A DNA stretch of 33,329 nt from the NCBI GenBank assembly GCA_029062895.1, contig JAIDPF010000093.1, positions 1-33,329 on the forward strand. Direction: 5' to 3'. Positions 8,455 through 17,929 of the stretch are shown piece by piece. Made by a program: the position numbers and the translations under genes. The notes beneath the pieces are model-generated. The model saw only the letters and a program-made list of their open reading frames with translations. It was not told the origin of the DNA and ran no database searches. This stretch comes from Lachnospiraceae bacterium (GTDB lineage Bacteria > Bacillota > Clostridia > Lachnospirales > Lachnospiraceae). Numbering within the stretch: position 1 is the first letter of the stretch; every line of letters begins with the position of its first letter.

Positions 8455-8602
8455 AATGTATCTTTTCCTCCATTTACAAATATTTCTTTATCATGAATCT
8501 GCTTTTATCTCAGGTTAATTTTCATTTGAAGCAATTCATTTTGGTAATTCTAGTATCTGTAAACGGTGGCATTTTATACCTTAAAAATCATGCAACAAAA
8601 TC

Positions 8603-10111
8603 TTACAATGTTTCATCATCAAAACGCGCTTCCATCACTCTGGCAAGCATATCTATCGCCCTATTCTGCCATGTTTCTCTCAAAACTGCTTTCTGATATC
8701 CGCTTTCCGCGATCTTTTCCGCCCGCTGCGGATCAAGCAGCAACTCCTTGATCCGTCCTGCTACCGCGCCGACATCCTCCAGCGAAACATACAACAGATC
8801 TTCCCCATCTGTAAACCGCTCTTCCAGATAGCTACTCCGATCCGTGACGCAGACCGCATGCGCCAGCATCGCATTGTTGATGCGGTCATGGGTGCCCGCC
8901 TTAAACCACGGCAAAACATTTAATACAAATTTGGCGTCCTGCATTTTGGAGATGCATTCTTTCGCCGGCGCAAAGGAATTCCGGTGAAAATATGGATGAT
9001 CGTCCCAGCCAAGCAGTTCCCAGCCGCCTCCGTAAACCGTCACATGGATTCCCTGATCGATCAGCTGCCGCACCAACTCTTTACGATAAATATACTGCGT
9101 ATTCACATCACAGAAGCGGTAGGTTTCGATCACGCGCCTGAGCAGTTCATCATCTGCCGACGCAGGGTCGCAGCCATCCGCCAAAACAGGAAAAGAAGCT
9201 GCCAATTCTTCCTGTGAGAGATTTCGAAAACATATTTCAATCGCCTCCTCAGCCGTAGAAGCCGTATGACCACTCAGATACAGCATTACTTTTTGGGAAA
9301 AGTCATCATTGACAGCATCGGCAACTCTTTTCAGGCTTCCAGCATACAAAACTTCTATACTGCGCCGCTCCCACGGGATCATTTGCTCCGTCTGAGGTTC
9401 CTCCCCTCCTAACGGCATAAAATAACTATGTTTCAATTCCTTATAAAAGCGTTTTATATAAAAGACATGATATGGGTCCATGCAGACCGGCACACATACT
9501 TTGGGAAGTCCGGGCAACGCTTCAAAGAAAAGATAAGGATGATCAAATAAAATATTCAGACACGGTACGCCCAAAAATTCCCATAGACTGCGCGTCTCAT
9601 CAAACTTAAGCGACAGTCCGTCATTATCTATCGTCAGCACAAAATCCAGCCCATCCTTTACAAACTCCAGAAGATCATTCCCCGTCTCCCGAAACGTCTT
9701 CAGATCCAGCAGATAAATTTCATGCCCTAATTCCTCAAAAACTTTTCGAAAATATTCCAGCGTAAAGTTACAGATTTCCAGATATCCTTTGATGATAACG
9801 ATCCTTAATCTCCGGTTTTGAAAGGAACAATCAACAGGAAATGAAGGCTGTTCTTCCCCCTCTGTCAACAACGAAAACAGTTCCTGAAGCGGTTCATATC
9901 CGGCATCCAGCTTCTTTCCCCTTTCCGTCCAAAAGAGAGCAAGCGGATACTTTCCTTCATAATAACACAGGACAGCTTCCAGATAACATAGCTCTGCATC
10001 ATATTTTACCGCGGTCTTATGGAATGCCAAAAACAGCTCCCGAGCCTCCAACAGCCTGTGTTCCTGCAGCAGACGATGTAAAAGCGTTTTATAGTCCTCA
10101 ATATATCCCAT
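8603..10111 (-). CDS. CgeB/DUF3880-type glycosyltransferase
   Basis: 502 aa, no signal peptide. Residues 1-90 are helical and TPR-like (LLEARELFLAFHK, YYEGKYPLALFWTERGKKLD). About 100-260 is a Rossmann-like DUF3880 region (RIVIIKGYLEICNF, FVLTIDNDGLS, LNILFDHPYLFF, FMPLGG). The last 130 residues are a GT-B C-terminal domain of the Glyco_trans_1_2 kind, with VYGGGWELLGW, HDRINNAMLAHAVCVTDRSS and a run ending in the usual helix. Family members modify cell-surface or spore-surface polymers; the acceptor here is unknown. GGGAG lies 6 nt before the ATG and a strong promoter is upstream. Confidence 0.8.
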   Translation of the reverse strand: MGYIEDYKTLLHRLLQEHRLLEARELFLAFHKTAVKYDAELCYLEAVLCYYEGKYPLALFWTERGKKLDAGYEPLQELFSLLTEGEEQPSFPVDCSFQNRRLRIVIIKGYLEICNFTLEYFRKVFEELGHEIYLLDLKTFRETGNDLLEFVKDGLDFVLTIDNDGLSLKFDETRSLWEFLGVPCLNILFDHPYLFFEALPGLPKVCVPVCMDPYHVFYIKRFYKELKHSYFMPLGGEEPQTEQMIPWERRSIEVLYAGSLKRVADAVNDDFSQKVMLYLSGHTASTAEEAIEICFRNLSQEELAASFPVLADGCDPASADDELLRRVIETYRFCDVNTQYIYRKELVRQLIDQGIHVTVYGGGWELLGWDDHPYFHRNSFAPAKECISKMQDAKFVLNVLPWFKAGTHDRINNAMLAHAVCVTDRSSYLEERFTDGEDLLYVSLEDVGAVAGRIKELLLDPQRAEKIAESGYQKAVLRETWQNRAIDMLARVMEARFDDETL

Positions 10112-10162
10112 TGTTTTCTCCCTGTTTTTATCTGACTGTTTTTACTTGAATTTTGTCTATTT

Positions 10163-10191
10163 ATTATAACGGCTAGAATATCAAAACGCAA
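10163..10191 (-). promoter_or_regulatory. Candidate promoter of the glycosyltransferase gene
   Basis: On the minus strand, TTGCGT (10186-10191), 17 bp, TATAAT (10163-10168), about 50 nt before the ATG. It lies in the 185-bp divergent gap shared with the DUF815 gene, for which I found no convincing promoter. Confidence 0.6.
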
Positions 10192-10296
10192 ATATCCCCT
10201 GCCCTTCAATTAAAGATTTCTTTTCACTGATTTACATTTTGTTTTATTCGTGTTACCTTATAGGAAATAAAAGAAAACAAATTATGGAGAATATTC

Positions 10297-11604
10297 ATGT
10301 ATAATGAAATTGCAAAACTGGTGCTTTATCATGATCTTGGCAGGGACAGCATTATCTGCAGGCTTGCCGACATCTACCGGGCATATGAGAATCAATCCGA
10401 GGAGCCGTCTTCTCTGGTCACACGCATCTATCAGGAGATCAAGCGTCTTCTGGATCTTGCGACGCAGTATGGTTTTGATGAGAATCTCTGGCACAATTAT
10501 CTCGCCTATCTTCTTATCACGAATGAAAATTCCTTCAGCCTGACCTGTGAAAAAAACGGTGCCAGCGACGGAACGGTCAACACTTTTGCCAGAAAGGACT
10601 TTAAGATTTTTAAATCGTTATTTGAATTTGATTTTTCTTCCATTGAAAACGATTTGGGCATCGACTGTTTTTCCACCATTACAAATTATCATTCTATCCC
10701 AAAAAAGGAACAGATGTATAACCGGGAAGTCAGTGAAAAGGTAAAATCCATCAGCCGTCAGATCGAAAACGCAAAGGATGAAAATGAAATCTTTACGATC
10801 ATTACGGATTTTTATAAAGCATATGGCGTAGGAATGTTTGGACTAAACAAGGCTTTCCGCATCACCAGAAAACAAGATCAGTTAGTCTTTATGCCGATCA
10901 CCAACACGGACAGCGTCTTATTAAGCGACCTTGTGGGTTATGAATTGCAGAAAAAAAAGCTAATTGATAATACGGAAGCTTTTGTTCAGGGCAAAAAAGC
11001 CAATAACGTCCTACTATTTGGCGACAGTGGCACCGGAAAATCCACCAGCATCAAAGCGATCATCAATGAATATTATAATCAGGGACTGCGCGTGATCGAG
11101 ATCTATAAACATCAGTTTCAGGATCTTTCCAGCGTCATCTCCCATATTAAAAACCGGAATTACCGCTTTATCATCTATATGGATGATCTTTCCTTTGAGG
11201 ATTTTGAAATCGAGTATAAATACCTGAAGGCGGTCATCGAAGGCGGGCTGGAAACCCGACCGGATAATGTGTTGATCTATGCCACATCCAACCGCCGCCA
11301 TCTGATCAAGGAAAGCTGGAACGACAAGAACGACATGGAGCACAACGGAGAAGTACACCGTTCCGATACGATACAGGAAAAACTCTCCCTTGCGCAGAGA
11401 TTTGGCGTATCGATCTTTTATGCCAAACCACAGCAGGAAGAATATTACAACATCGTCCGTTTCCTTGCAGCAAAGCACCCTGAGATCATGTTATCCGATG
11501 CTGAGCTTTGCGCTAAAGCCACCCAGTGGGAACTTTCCCACGGCGGTATTTCCGGACGGACAGCACAGCAGTTTGTGGATTACCTCGCGGGACAGTGCCA
11601 ATGA
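10297..11604 (+). CDS. DUF815-family AAA+ ATPase
   Basis: 435 aa, soluble. The C-terminal half is the ATPase: Walker [10 protein letters not shown] at about 241-249, Walker [11 protein letters not shown] at about 291-300, then the sensor-like [12 protein letters not shown] and an arginine-rich region around [14 protein letters not shown]. The N-terminal 200 residues are helical and lack known motifs. The family is widespread and poorly characterised, with no assigned reaction. GGAG lies 8 nt before the ATG. It precedes the YitT gene by 57 bp on the same strand, so the two may be cotranscribed. Confidence 0.88.
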   Translation: MYNEIAKLVLYHDLGRDSIICRLADIYRAYENQSEEPSSLVTRIYQEIKRLLDLATQYGFDENLWHNYLAYLLITNENSFSLTCEKNGASDGTVNTFARKDFKIFKSLFEFDFSSIENDLGIDCFSTITNYHSIPKKEQMYNREVSEKVKSISRQIENAKDENEIFTIITDFYKAYGVGMFGLNKAFRITRKQDQLVFMPITNTDSVLLSDLVGYELQKKKLIDNTEAFVQGKKANNVLLFGDSGTGKSTSIKAIINEYYNQGLRVIEIYKHQFQDLSSVISHIKNRNYRFIIYMDDLSFEDFEIEYKYLKAVIEGGLETRPDNVLIYATSNRRHLIKESWNDKNDMEHNGEVHRSDTIQEKLSLAQRFGVSIFYAKPQQEEYYNIVRFLAAKHPEIMLSDAELCAKATQWELSHGGISGRTAQQFVDYLAGQCQ

Positions 11605-11661
11605 ATCATTGCCGGCATCCCTATTTTGTAAAATGATATCATATAAAAAAGGAGAATCTTC

Positions 11662-12522
11662 ATGGAAAAATCAAAATGGCAATATGTTTTTCTCACTCTT
11701 GCAGGAATGATCAATGCTTTTGGCATCACCGTGTTTCTTGCTCCGGTAAGATTATATGACAGCGGAATCTCCGGCACATCTATGCTCTTATCGCAGATTA
11801 CGCCGAAGGCGCTTTCTTTGTCAGTATTCCTGATCGTATTAAATATCCCCTTGTTCTTATATGGACTGAAACGTCAGGGCAAGGAATTTACCATCCGCGC
11901 AATCTATTCCGTCGTCATTTATTCCCTAACCGCATGGCTGATTACATATGTTATTCCGGTGGATGTAAGCGACTCATCCCCTCTCGCAGGAACGGATCTT
12001 TTACTATGCTCCGTATTCGGCGGCATCATCTCCGGCATCGGAAGCGGACTCGCAATACGCTTTGGCGGCGCTATGGACGGGATTGAGGTTATGGCTGTGA
12101 TCTTTGCGAAAAAAATCGGCATCTCGGTAGGCACTTTTGTCATGATCTATAACCTGTTGTTATATATTGCCTGCGGCATCATCATGCATAGTTGGACTCT
12201 GCCCCTTTATTCCATCGTAACCTATTTTGCGGCATTAAAAACATTGGATTTTATCGTAGAAGGTTTAGACCGCTCCAAGGCAGCCATCGTTATCACAAAG
12301 AAACCGGATGAAATCGTCAAGGCATTGTCTGAGACCTTTGAATGCGGTGTAACCATATTAGACGCAAAAGGGGGATTTTCCGGCGAATCCCGCTCTTTCA
12401 TTTATTTTGTCGTGAACCGTTTTCAGATCGGCAGGATGCGTTCCATCATACACGGAATCGATTCCTCCGCCTATATCACCATCACCGAAGTTGCGGATAT
12501 ATTCAGCGCAAATCACGGCTAA
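11662..12522 (+). CDS. YitT-family membrane protein (DUF2179)
   Basis: 286 aa. Five hydrophobic segments fill residues 1-200 (for example INAFGITVFLAPVRLYDSGI and the glycine-rich GGIISGIGSGLAIRFGGAMD), followed by a cytoplasmic DUF2179 domain with AAIVITKKPDEI, GVTILDAKGGFSG and SSAYITITEVADIFS. This order is diagnostic of YitT/YpjC-like proteins. The substrate is unknown. AAGGAG lies 7 nt before the ATG. The stop is only 4 bp from the stop of the convergent HAD gene. Confidence 0.9.
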   Translation: MEKSKWQYVFLTLAGMINAFGITVFLAPVRLYDSGISGTSMLLSQITPKALSLSVFLIVLNIPLFLYGLKRQGKEFTIRAIYSVVIYSLTAWLITYVIPVDVSDSSPLAGTDLLLCSVFGGIISGIGSGLAIRFGGAMDGIEVMAVIFAKKIGISVGTFVMIYNLLLYIACGIIMHSWTLPLYSIVTYFAALKTLDFIVEGLDRSKAAIVITKKPDEIVKALSETFECGVTILDAKGGFSGESRSFIYFVVNRFQIGRMRSIIHGIDSSAYITITEVADIFSANHG

Positions 12523-12526
12523 AATC

Positions 12527-13207
12527 CTACTGCGGAGATCCAAGAATCCGTTCCGTAGCATCAGGAAGTTCCGTGATATCTGAAATGAAAGCAGTTCCCT
12601 CCGGCACTTTGCCAAAACCATATGCCGCATGCAGAAACTGGAGTTTTAATGGCGGCCGGAAGCTGCTTACCTCCTGCGCCGCGCGCATGGTCTCCGTATA
12701 GTCTCCCATGGTATCTCCAACATAGACCGCGCTGTCAATGCGATCACGTTCCATGACCAATCGGATATTATCGCCCTTCTGCAGTCCGGTGTTGCCATAA
12801 CTTTCGATATCCTGAAAATAGTTTTCCATATGGTGGTATGTTAAAAACGCTTCGATATATCCCTTCTGACAATTGCTGACAATCGCAAGGAAATAGTTTT
12901 CCCGCAATTTTTTCAGCGTATCCTCCAGTCCATCAAACAGCCTTCCGCCGTTTCGCAGGATATAAGCGTTCTCATTGGCCATACAGATATCCATCAGTTC
13001 CAAAGCCCGCGGCTTCGACAGACCTTGAAAAAACGCATAAGCAATCTCATCCATGGGCATACCCATATAAGACTGCATCTTTTCCACACTGATCAACTCG
13101 TGAAAATCAGAAAACGTCCTGATCACCTCGTTCCACGACTGCACAACTGCTTCAGAAGAATCCCAAAGCGTACCGTCCAGATCAAATATAATTCCCTGTC
13201 GAAACAT
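12527..13207 (-). CDS. HAD-superfamily phosphatase
   Basis: 226 aa. The four HAD motifs are visible: FDLDGTLWDS (motif I, nucleophile Asp), IVSNC (motif II), a Lys in GLQKGDN (motif III) and YVGDTMGDYTETM (motif IV). The helical cap between motifs I and II places it in the phosphoglycolate phosphatase-like subfamily. The natural substrate cannot be told. GGAGG lies 9 nt before the ATG. It starts 80 bp after the HD-GYP gene stop, so readthrough from that operon is possible. Confidence 0.85.
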   Translation of the reverse strand: MFRQGIIFDLDGTLWDSSEAVVQSWNEVIRTFSDFHELISVEKMQSYMGMPMDEIAYAFFQGLSKPRALELMDICMANENAYILRNGGRLFDGLEDTLKKLRENYFLAIVSNCQKGYIEAFLTYHHMENYFQDIESYGNTGLQKGDNIRLVMERDRIDSAVYVGDTMGDYTETMRAAQEVSSFRPPLKLQFLHAAYGFGKVPEGTAFISDITELPDATERILGSPQ

Positions 13208-13287
13208 GACATATTTCCTCCGTATAAACTCTTTATCAGTATAATGAAATCATGCCGGGAATTATTGCAGGATTGTCTCCTTACCGC

Positions 13288-14388
13288 TTACTCTTCGTCG
13301 CGGTATAAAACCAACAATTTTTCAAATTCCGCACGCACTTCGGTAAACGCCTTCAGCAATTTGGGTGAAAACGTACCGGTGTGTCCGTTAATGATCATCT
13401 GGTACGCCCGGTCCGGTTCATAAGCGTCTTTATAAACACGTTTGGAAGTAAGTGCATCATATACATCCACCAAGGAAACGATCTGCGCCGCTATGCTGAT
13501 CTCATCACCTTTCAGACCGTCAGGATAGCCATTCCCATCATATTTTTCATGATGATGTCTGGCAATGTCGCATGCATAATCAAAAATATTCTTATCATTT
13601 AGCTGAATAGCCTGTGATATAATTTCCTCTCCCTTAGTAGTATGAGATTTAATCAATTCAAATTCATCTTCCGTCAACCTGCCTGATTTTAAAATAATAT
13701 TATCCGGGAGCGCAATTTTCCCGATATCATGGAGGGAGGAAGCCCAGCTGATCTGATCCAGTTTTTCGGGGGTAAGTTCATATTCCGGATAAAGCTTTAT
13801 AATGCTTTTTCCGAGACACTGAACAAACTCGCGAACCCTTTTAATATGCTGCTTGGATTCCAAATTCCTAAATTCCACTATATTGCTGAGGGAATCAATC
13901 AAAATCTCATTCAGTTGGCTTAGCTTCTTCGCTTGCTTCTTTAATCTGTCATTCTGTTTCTGAATGTTATCATTCTGCTTTTTAACCACAACTTCCAGCT
14001 GCATTTTATAATGAAACCAGCCGACCGCATTGCTCACTACCTGCTTTATGACTTCCGCCTGATAAGGTTTTTTAATATAACTCACAATCCCGTATTCATA
14101 ACCTCTTTTTTCAAATTCCCAAGAATCCTGTCCCGTGATCATAATAAACGGAATTTTATTCATAACATTTTTTTCTTTCAGGAATTTCATTACCTCAAAC
14201 CCATCCATGACAGGCATCATATTATCTATCAGGACAACAGCAATCGATTGAAAATTACTGTTTAAAAGTTCGATCCCCTTTTTACCGTTTTCCGCCTCTA
14301 AAATTTTGTATTCCCCACGAAACAATTCCGCCAGAATTTCACGTTCAATGGTATTATCCTCAAAAATTAAAATTGTATCACGTTTCAT
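13288..14388 (-). CDS. Response regulator with HD-GYP phosphodiesterase domain
   Basis: 366 aa from the chosen start. Residues 1-120 are a receiver domain, with acidic pocket FEDN, phospho-acceptor Asp in VVLIDNMMPVMDG and Lys in YIKKPYQ. About 125-165 is a coiled coil, and 165-350 an HD-GYP domain with HDIGKIALPD, HHEKYDGNGYPDGLKG and VDVYDALTSKRVYKDA, all metal ligands and the GYP triad present. It should hydrolyse cyclic di-GMP (or a related dinucleotide) when phosphorylated. A start at 14400 is possible, but GGGGGA lies 4-5 nt before the ATG at 14388. It follows the FapA gene by under 20 bp in one operon; no partner kinase is in the window. Confidence 0.92.
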   Translation of the reverse strand: MKRDTILIFEDNTIEREILAELFRGEYKILEAENGKKGIELLNSNFQSIAVVLIDNMMPVMDGFEVMKFLKEKNVMNKIPFIMITGQDSWEFEKRGYEYGIVSYIKKPYQAEVIKQVVSNAVGWFHYKMQLEVVVKKQNDNIQKQNDRLKKQAKKLSQLNEILIDSLSNIVEFRNLESKQHIKRVREFVQCLGKSIIKLYPEYELTPEKLDQISWASSLHDIGKIALPDNIILKSGRLTEDEFELIKSHTTKGEEIISQAIQLNDKNIFDYACDIARHHHEKYDGNGYPDGLKGDEISIAAQIVSLVDVYDALTSKRVYKDAYEPDRAYQMIINGHTGTFSPKLLKAFTEVRAEFEKLLVLYRDEE

Positions 14389-14407
14389 AAATTCCCCCAT
14401 TCCTTCT

Positions 14408-16504
14408 TTATTTAAACAATGTTACGATTACAACCCGATTGTTCCGGAGTTTAAAGACAACCCGGCTGACAACTGACGTCAGCATGTATTTGATATCGTT
14501 AATCACAATTATGCTGCCCTCGTATGCCTTTCCCCTGATGCAGACAGGCATAAGCATATTCTCGTCCGTCATATGAGCCAGCTTGGATACTTCAGCGTCC
14601 AGTTCAGCCAATTCCTGATTGGTTGCAACAATGGTGGCATGGACTTTCCGCACCATCTCTTCCGGGACCTCTCTCTTGGCAGCAACCAGCTGGGCAAGCT
14701 TTTCCCAACTCTTTTCCAGCGCAGACAGCTCTTTTACAAGCTGTTCCCTTTTTACGGCATATTCCGCCTGCTCCTTATCATACAGTTCATTTCTCCCGAC
14801 TTCCAAAAGTGTTTTCCGGTGGGAACTATTACCCAGATTATAAGTATCCACTCCCTTTACGGCGCAGATCCGTCCACCAAGTAATAAGCCCTTGCTCCCC
14901 GAGATAATGACCCTGCCCATGGTATTGATGTTGCTGTTCATTATATAATTGGCCTTAACATTGCCCCTTGCATTGATATTGGCAGCCTCAAAAAAGCTTC
15001 CCGAAACTTCCCCGCCGGCGTCGATAAAGCAGTCCTGTTTGGAACAGCTTCCTTTTTTAATCATCACGTTCCCGCCGGCAATCAAATGCGCCGTCTCAAC
15101 ATTATGCTCGATGATGATGTCGCCGGTGGCTTTGATATACCCGCCGGAATAAATACTGCCGATCACATATACAGAACCATCCACCTCCAGCTTGCCCGTC
15201 ACCGAAGTAACGTCTTCACGGACAATCAGCATATTGGTAATGATAATCCGGCCGTTGATATATTCAAATTTTCCATTTAATCTGGAGACATAAGTCACTC
15301 CATCAGACTCAATCTGGAATCCTTCCCCACGCAGAGGTTTCTTATCTTTTCCGTTTTCCCCATGAATGGTTTCCCCATAGATATTCTTTCCGTCAGTTCC
15401 TTTTCCCGCATGGTGATATAGTGCTATTTTCTCGCCTTTCTCAACCATTTCAAAAGCCTCGATATTAACATAATCCACACTGCCATCGGGAAGAGGCGCA
15501 GGGATCCGAGGCAAATCCAGTCTGACAAAAAACTCAAACCAGCCGTCCTCGCCCGTTTTAGGCGGGATTCCCTCGGCAATCAAAACTTTCTCATTCATCC
15601 GGTGATTTTCTATCAAATCAGAAATAGCGTCGTCTTTGATACCAAAGACGATTCCCCGCCTCCCCAGATCAAAATAAATATCTTCCTTTGCTACCGTATT
15701 TCCGGGTGTCCATGGGATATACGCATACGCTTTATTACCGTTGTTCTCCACTGAAATAACAAATTCTTTTTTTCGGTATGCCGCCAGATCCATGCCTTTC
15801 CCTTGTTCAACCGCCGTTTTGGGAATCTTACCATTAATAAGCTCTAAACGCTTTTCCCTCATATCTGTTGCGGAAAGGACAAGACTGCAATAAGAGGATA
15901 CATCCAGACCGGCCTCCATCCCAAGGCGGATCTCTTTCATCTGCCAGTGACTATACAGGGCGTTGGCATAGACGGAGACATCCAGTTTCTTTTCCAGCCC
16001 CAAACGGATTTCATACATCTGCATCCAATTATACTTTGTGTCACAATAAGCGGAAATATCTAACTGCTCGCACAACCCTATCCGGATTTCATGGATTTGT
16101 GGCGCACACATTTCATCTTTCAGCCATTCATCAATCGGAATCTTATTCATCAGGGCCATCCGAATCTCCTCCAGAGAATCGTCCTTAAACCCTCTGTGAA
16201 GATAAGGAATAAGATCGATACCGGAATAGAGTGAAAGCCGGATCTGACGCATGGTATCATAGTTGTACTTCGGATGCGCATATAGGGAAGCATCTACCCC
16301 GTCCTTAAGCCCCATCCGGATCTGCTCCATCTGCAGCCAGTTAAATTCCGGATTTTCATACAGGGAAACATCCAATCCCTCTTCTCTTCCGCGTTCAATT
16401 TCCTGATCTTGCGCTTTCAGATATTCAGAATGTTCCATCATAGGAAAATGCAGTTCCTGCTGTTGTTTCCTATCAGAATCCAAGTTACCCATATCTATTA
16501 CCAT
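14408..16504 (-). CDS. FapA-family (DUF342) protein with seven N-terminal 26-residue repeats
   Basis: 698 aa from the chosen ATG. Residues about 43-223 are seven repeats of exactly 26 residues, of the pattern G-L-D-V-S-x-Y-x-x-P-x-Y-N-W-x-Q-M-x-E-I-R-x-G-L. Then comes the FapA body: a domain with IPWTPGN and PPKTGEDGWF, a right-handed beta-helix rich in Gly-x-I/V turns (SVYVIGSIYSGGYIKATGDI, AHLIAGGNVMIKKGSC), a coiled coil and a C-terminal beta domain. FapA proteins act in polar assembly or surface sensing in other bacteria. A TTG start at 16537 is possible, but it lies under 10 nt from the likely transcription start, so the ATG is preferred. The downstream HD-GYP gene suggests a joint c-di-GMP role. 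Confidence 0.85.
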   Translation of the reverse strand: MVIDMGNLDSDRKQQQELHFPMMEHSEYLKAQDQEIERGREEGLDVSLYENPEFNWLQMEQIRMGLKDGVDASLYAHPKYNYDTMRQIRLSLYSGIDLIPYLHRGFKDDSLEEIRMALMNKIPIDEWLKDEMCAPQIHEIRIGLCEQLDISAYCDTKYNWMQMYEIRLGLEKKLDVSVYANALYSHWQMKEIRLGMEAGLDVSSYCSLVLSATDMREKRLELINGKIPKTAVEQGKGMDLAAYRKKEFVISVENNGNKAYAYIPWTPGNTVAKEDIYFDLGRRGIVFGIKDDAISDLIENHRMNEKVLIAEGIPPKTGEDGWFEFFVRLDLPRIPAPLPDGSVDYVNIEAFEMVEKGEKIALYHHAGKGTDGKNIYGETIHGENGKDKKPLRGEGFQIESDGVTYVSRLNGKFEYINGRIIITNMLIVREDVTSVTGKLEVDGSVYVIGSIYSGGYIKATGDIIIEHNVETAHLIAGGNVMIKKGSCSKQDCFIDAGGEVSGSFFEAANINARGNVKANYIMNSNINTMGRVIISGSKGLLLGGRICAVKGVDTYNLGNSSHRKTLLEVGRNELYDKEQAEYAVKREQLVKELSALEKSWEKLAQLVAAKREVPEEMVRKVHATIVATNQELAELDAEVSKLAHMTDENMLMPVCIRGKAYEGSIIVINDIKYMLTSVVSRVVFKLRNNRVVIVTLFK

Positions 16505-16550
16505 ACTTTCTCTGCCATCGCAGGCTGCTTCACGCAAAACATATATATTT

Positions 16551-16579
16551 ATTATATCAATCGCCTATTCAAAAGTCTA
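16551..16579 (-). promoter_or_regulatory. Candidate promoter of the FapA/HD-GYP operon
   Basis: On the minus strand, TAGACT (16574-16579), 17 bp, TATAAT (16551-16556). Its start point near 16544 supports the ATG at 16504 over the TTG at 16537. Confidence 0.5.
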
Positions 16580-16707
16580 CTGTCTTTCCATCGACGTTTA
16601 TTGATCAAACAGTCATTTTACAGGGTTTCCCGCACTCCTGTTAAGTGATCAATTCCAAAGTTTGCTATTTTATTATCCGCCATTCCACGATTTTAACATA
16701 TATTAAA

Positions 16708-16731
16708 AGGATGCTTCCAAAGAAGCATCCT
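16708..16731 (-). terminator. Rho-independent terminator of the aldo/keto reductase gene
   Basis: AGGATGCTTC (16708-16717) pairs perfectly with GAAGCATCCT (16722-16731) around a 4-nt loop. On the minus strand TTTTAATAT follows. It starts 10 bp after the stop codon. Confidence 0.8.
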
Positions 16732-16740
16732 CCAGAGAAT

Positions 16741-17886
16741 TTAACATCCAAATAATTCCGCTGTTCTTTTCATTCTTTCCGCAATCGGGACTTCAAACGG
16801 ACATCTGGATTCACAAGCATGACAGCCTATACATTCTGAGGCTTTATGTCCCAGCAGCATATAATGAGATTTTACCGTCGCCGGCACTTCCGGCTGCATC
16901 GTCGCAAGGTCATAATACTTATTGATCATTGCAATATCCAACTCTGCTACACATGGTTTACAGTGTCCGCAATAGGTACATTCGCCTTTATAAGAATGAA
17001 GTGGCGCATTGGCAATCACTGACGCATAGTCCTTTTCTTCCGTAGAAGCCGTTTCATATGCCAATGCAGCATCCACCTGCTCTTTTGTATCATAACCGCA
17101 TAGAATGGAAGAAACCCCCGGACGCGTAAGCGCATAATGAATACACTGTATCGGAGTAAGGCTTACACCAAAAGGAGATCGCTTTTCATCAAACAACCTG
17201 CCTCCGGCAAATCCTTTCATCACCGTAATGCCGATATCATTTTGTTCACAAAGCTTATATAACTCAACTCTGTCAGGATCTATTCCGGTCAGTTTCTGAT
17301 CATATTCTTCGGCCATCATATCATCAAAGTTTTCACTGGCAGGAAGCATATCAAACGCGGGATTGATACTAAACAGTATCATCTCAACAAGCCCTGACTG
17401 TGCAGCAAGCTTCGCAATCTGCGGATTATGGGAACTCATGCCAATATGACGTATCTTCCCCGCCTCCTTAAGCCCATGGACATACTCTATAAATTCAGAA
17501 TTCATAATATGATTCCAGTCTTCCATAGAATCCACAAAATGAATCATTCCCAGATCTATATAATCCGTCTGAAGTCGTTCTAACAAATCTTCAAAAGCAG
17601 GCTTAACAACTTTCATATCCCTGGTGCGCACATATTGTTCCTTCTGCCATGTAGATCCTATATGTCCCTGCACATACCACTGCTCTCTTTTTCCTAACAT
17701 TGCCTTTCCTATGATATCTCTTGATTTTGGATCCGGCATCCAGCAGTCAATAATGTTAATACCCTTTTCCCCTGCATATCTGATTAATTCCACAGACTCA
17801 TCTTCGGGATGGCGTTCCAGCCATTCTCCGCCAAAACCGATTTCACTTACCATTAAATTTGTTTTGCCTAAACGTCTCTTCTTCAT
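16741..17886 (-). CDS. Aldo/keto reductase with C-terminal 4Fe-4S ferredoxin domain
   Basis: 381 aa, cytoplasmic. Residues 1-270 form the aldo/keto reductase barrel: RRLGKTNLMVSEIGFGG, INIIDCW, YIDLGMIHFVD, GKIRHIGMSSHNP, GITVMKGFAGG and RPGVSSILCGYDT. The catalytic Tyr usually found in the DTA.xYG motif is not evident (DCWMPDPKS there), so activity may differ from classical members. Residues about 300-365 carry two cysteine clusters, CTYCGHCKPC and CIGCHACESRCPF, as in iron-sulfur oxidoreductases of anaerobes. The substrate is unknown. GGGAAGGGTGAG precedes the ATG. It is a single gene with its own terminator. Confidence 0.9.
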   Translation of the reverse strand: MKKRRLGKTNLMVSEIGFGGEWLERHPEDESVELIRYAGEKGINIIDCWMPDPKSRDIIGKAMLGKREQWYVQGHIGSTWQKEQYVRTRDMKVVKPAFEDLLERLQTDYIDLGMIHFVDSMEDWNHIMNSEFIEYVHGLKEAGKIRHIGMSSHNPQIAKLAAQSGLVEMILFSINPAFDMLPASENFDDMMAEEYDQKLTGIDPDRVELYKLCEQNDIGITVMKGFAGGRLFDEKRSPFGVSLTPIQCIHYALTRPGVSSILCGYDTKEQVDAALAYETASTEEKDYASVIANAPLHSYKGECTYCGHCKPCVAELDIAMINKYYDLATMQPEVPATVKSHYMLLGHKASECIGCHACESRCPFEVPIAERMKRTAELFGC

Positions 17887-17929
17887 GATCTCACCCTTCC
17901 CATAGAAAAATTTAAGATTCTTTTTAAGG

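Noticed and set aside
13288-16504. Local c-di-GMP synthesis system with the HD-GYP protein
   Set aside because: No GGDEF domain or sensor kinase is encoded in the window, so a complete circuit cannot be claimed.
16599-16653. ATTGATCA ... TGATCAAT inverted pair upstream of the FapA promoter
   Set aside because: Arms are only 8 bp with a 38-bp gap; too weak to call as a site.
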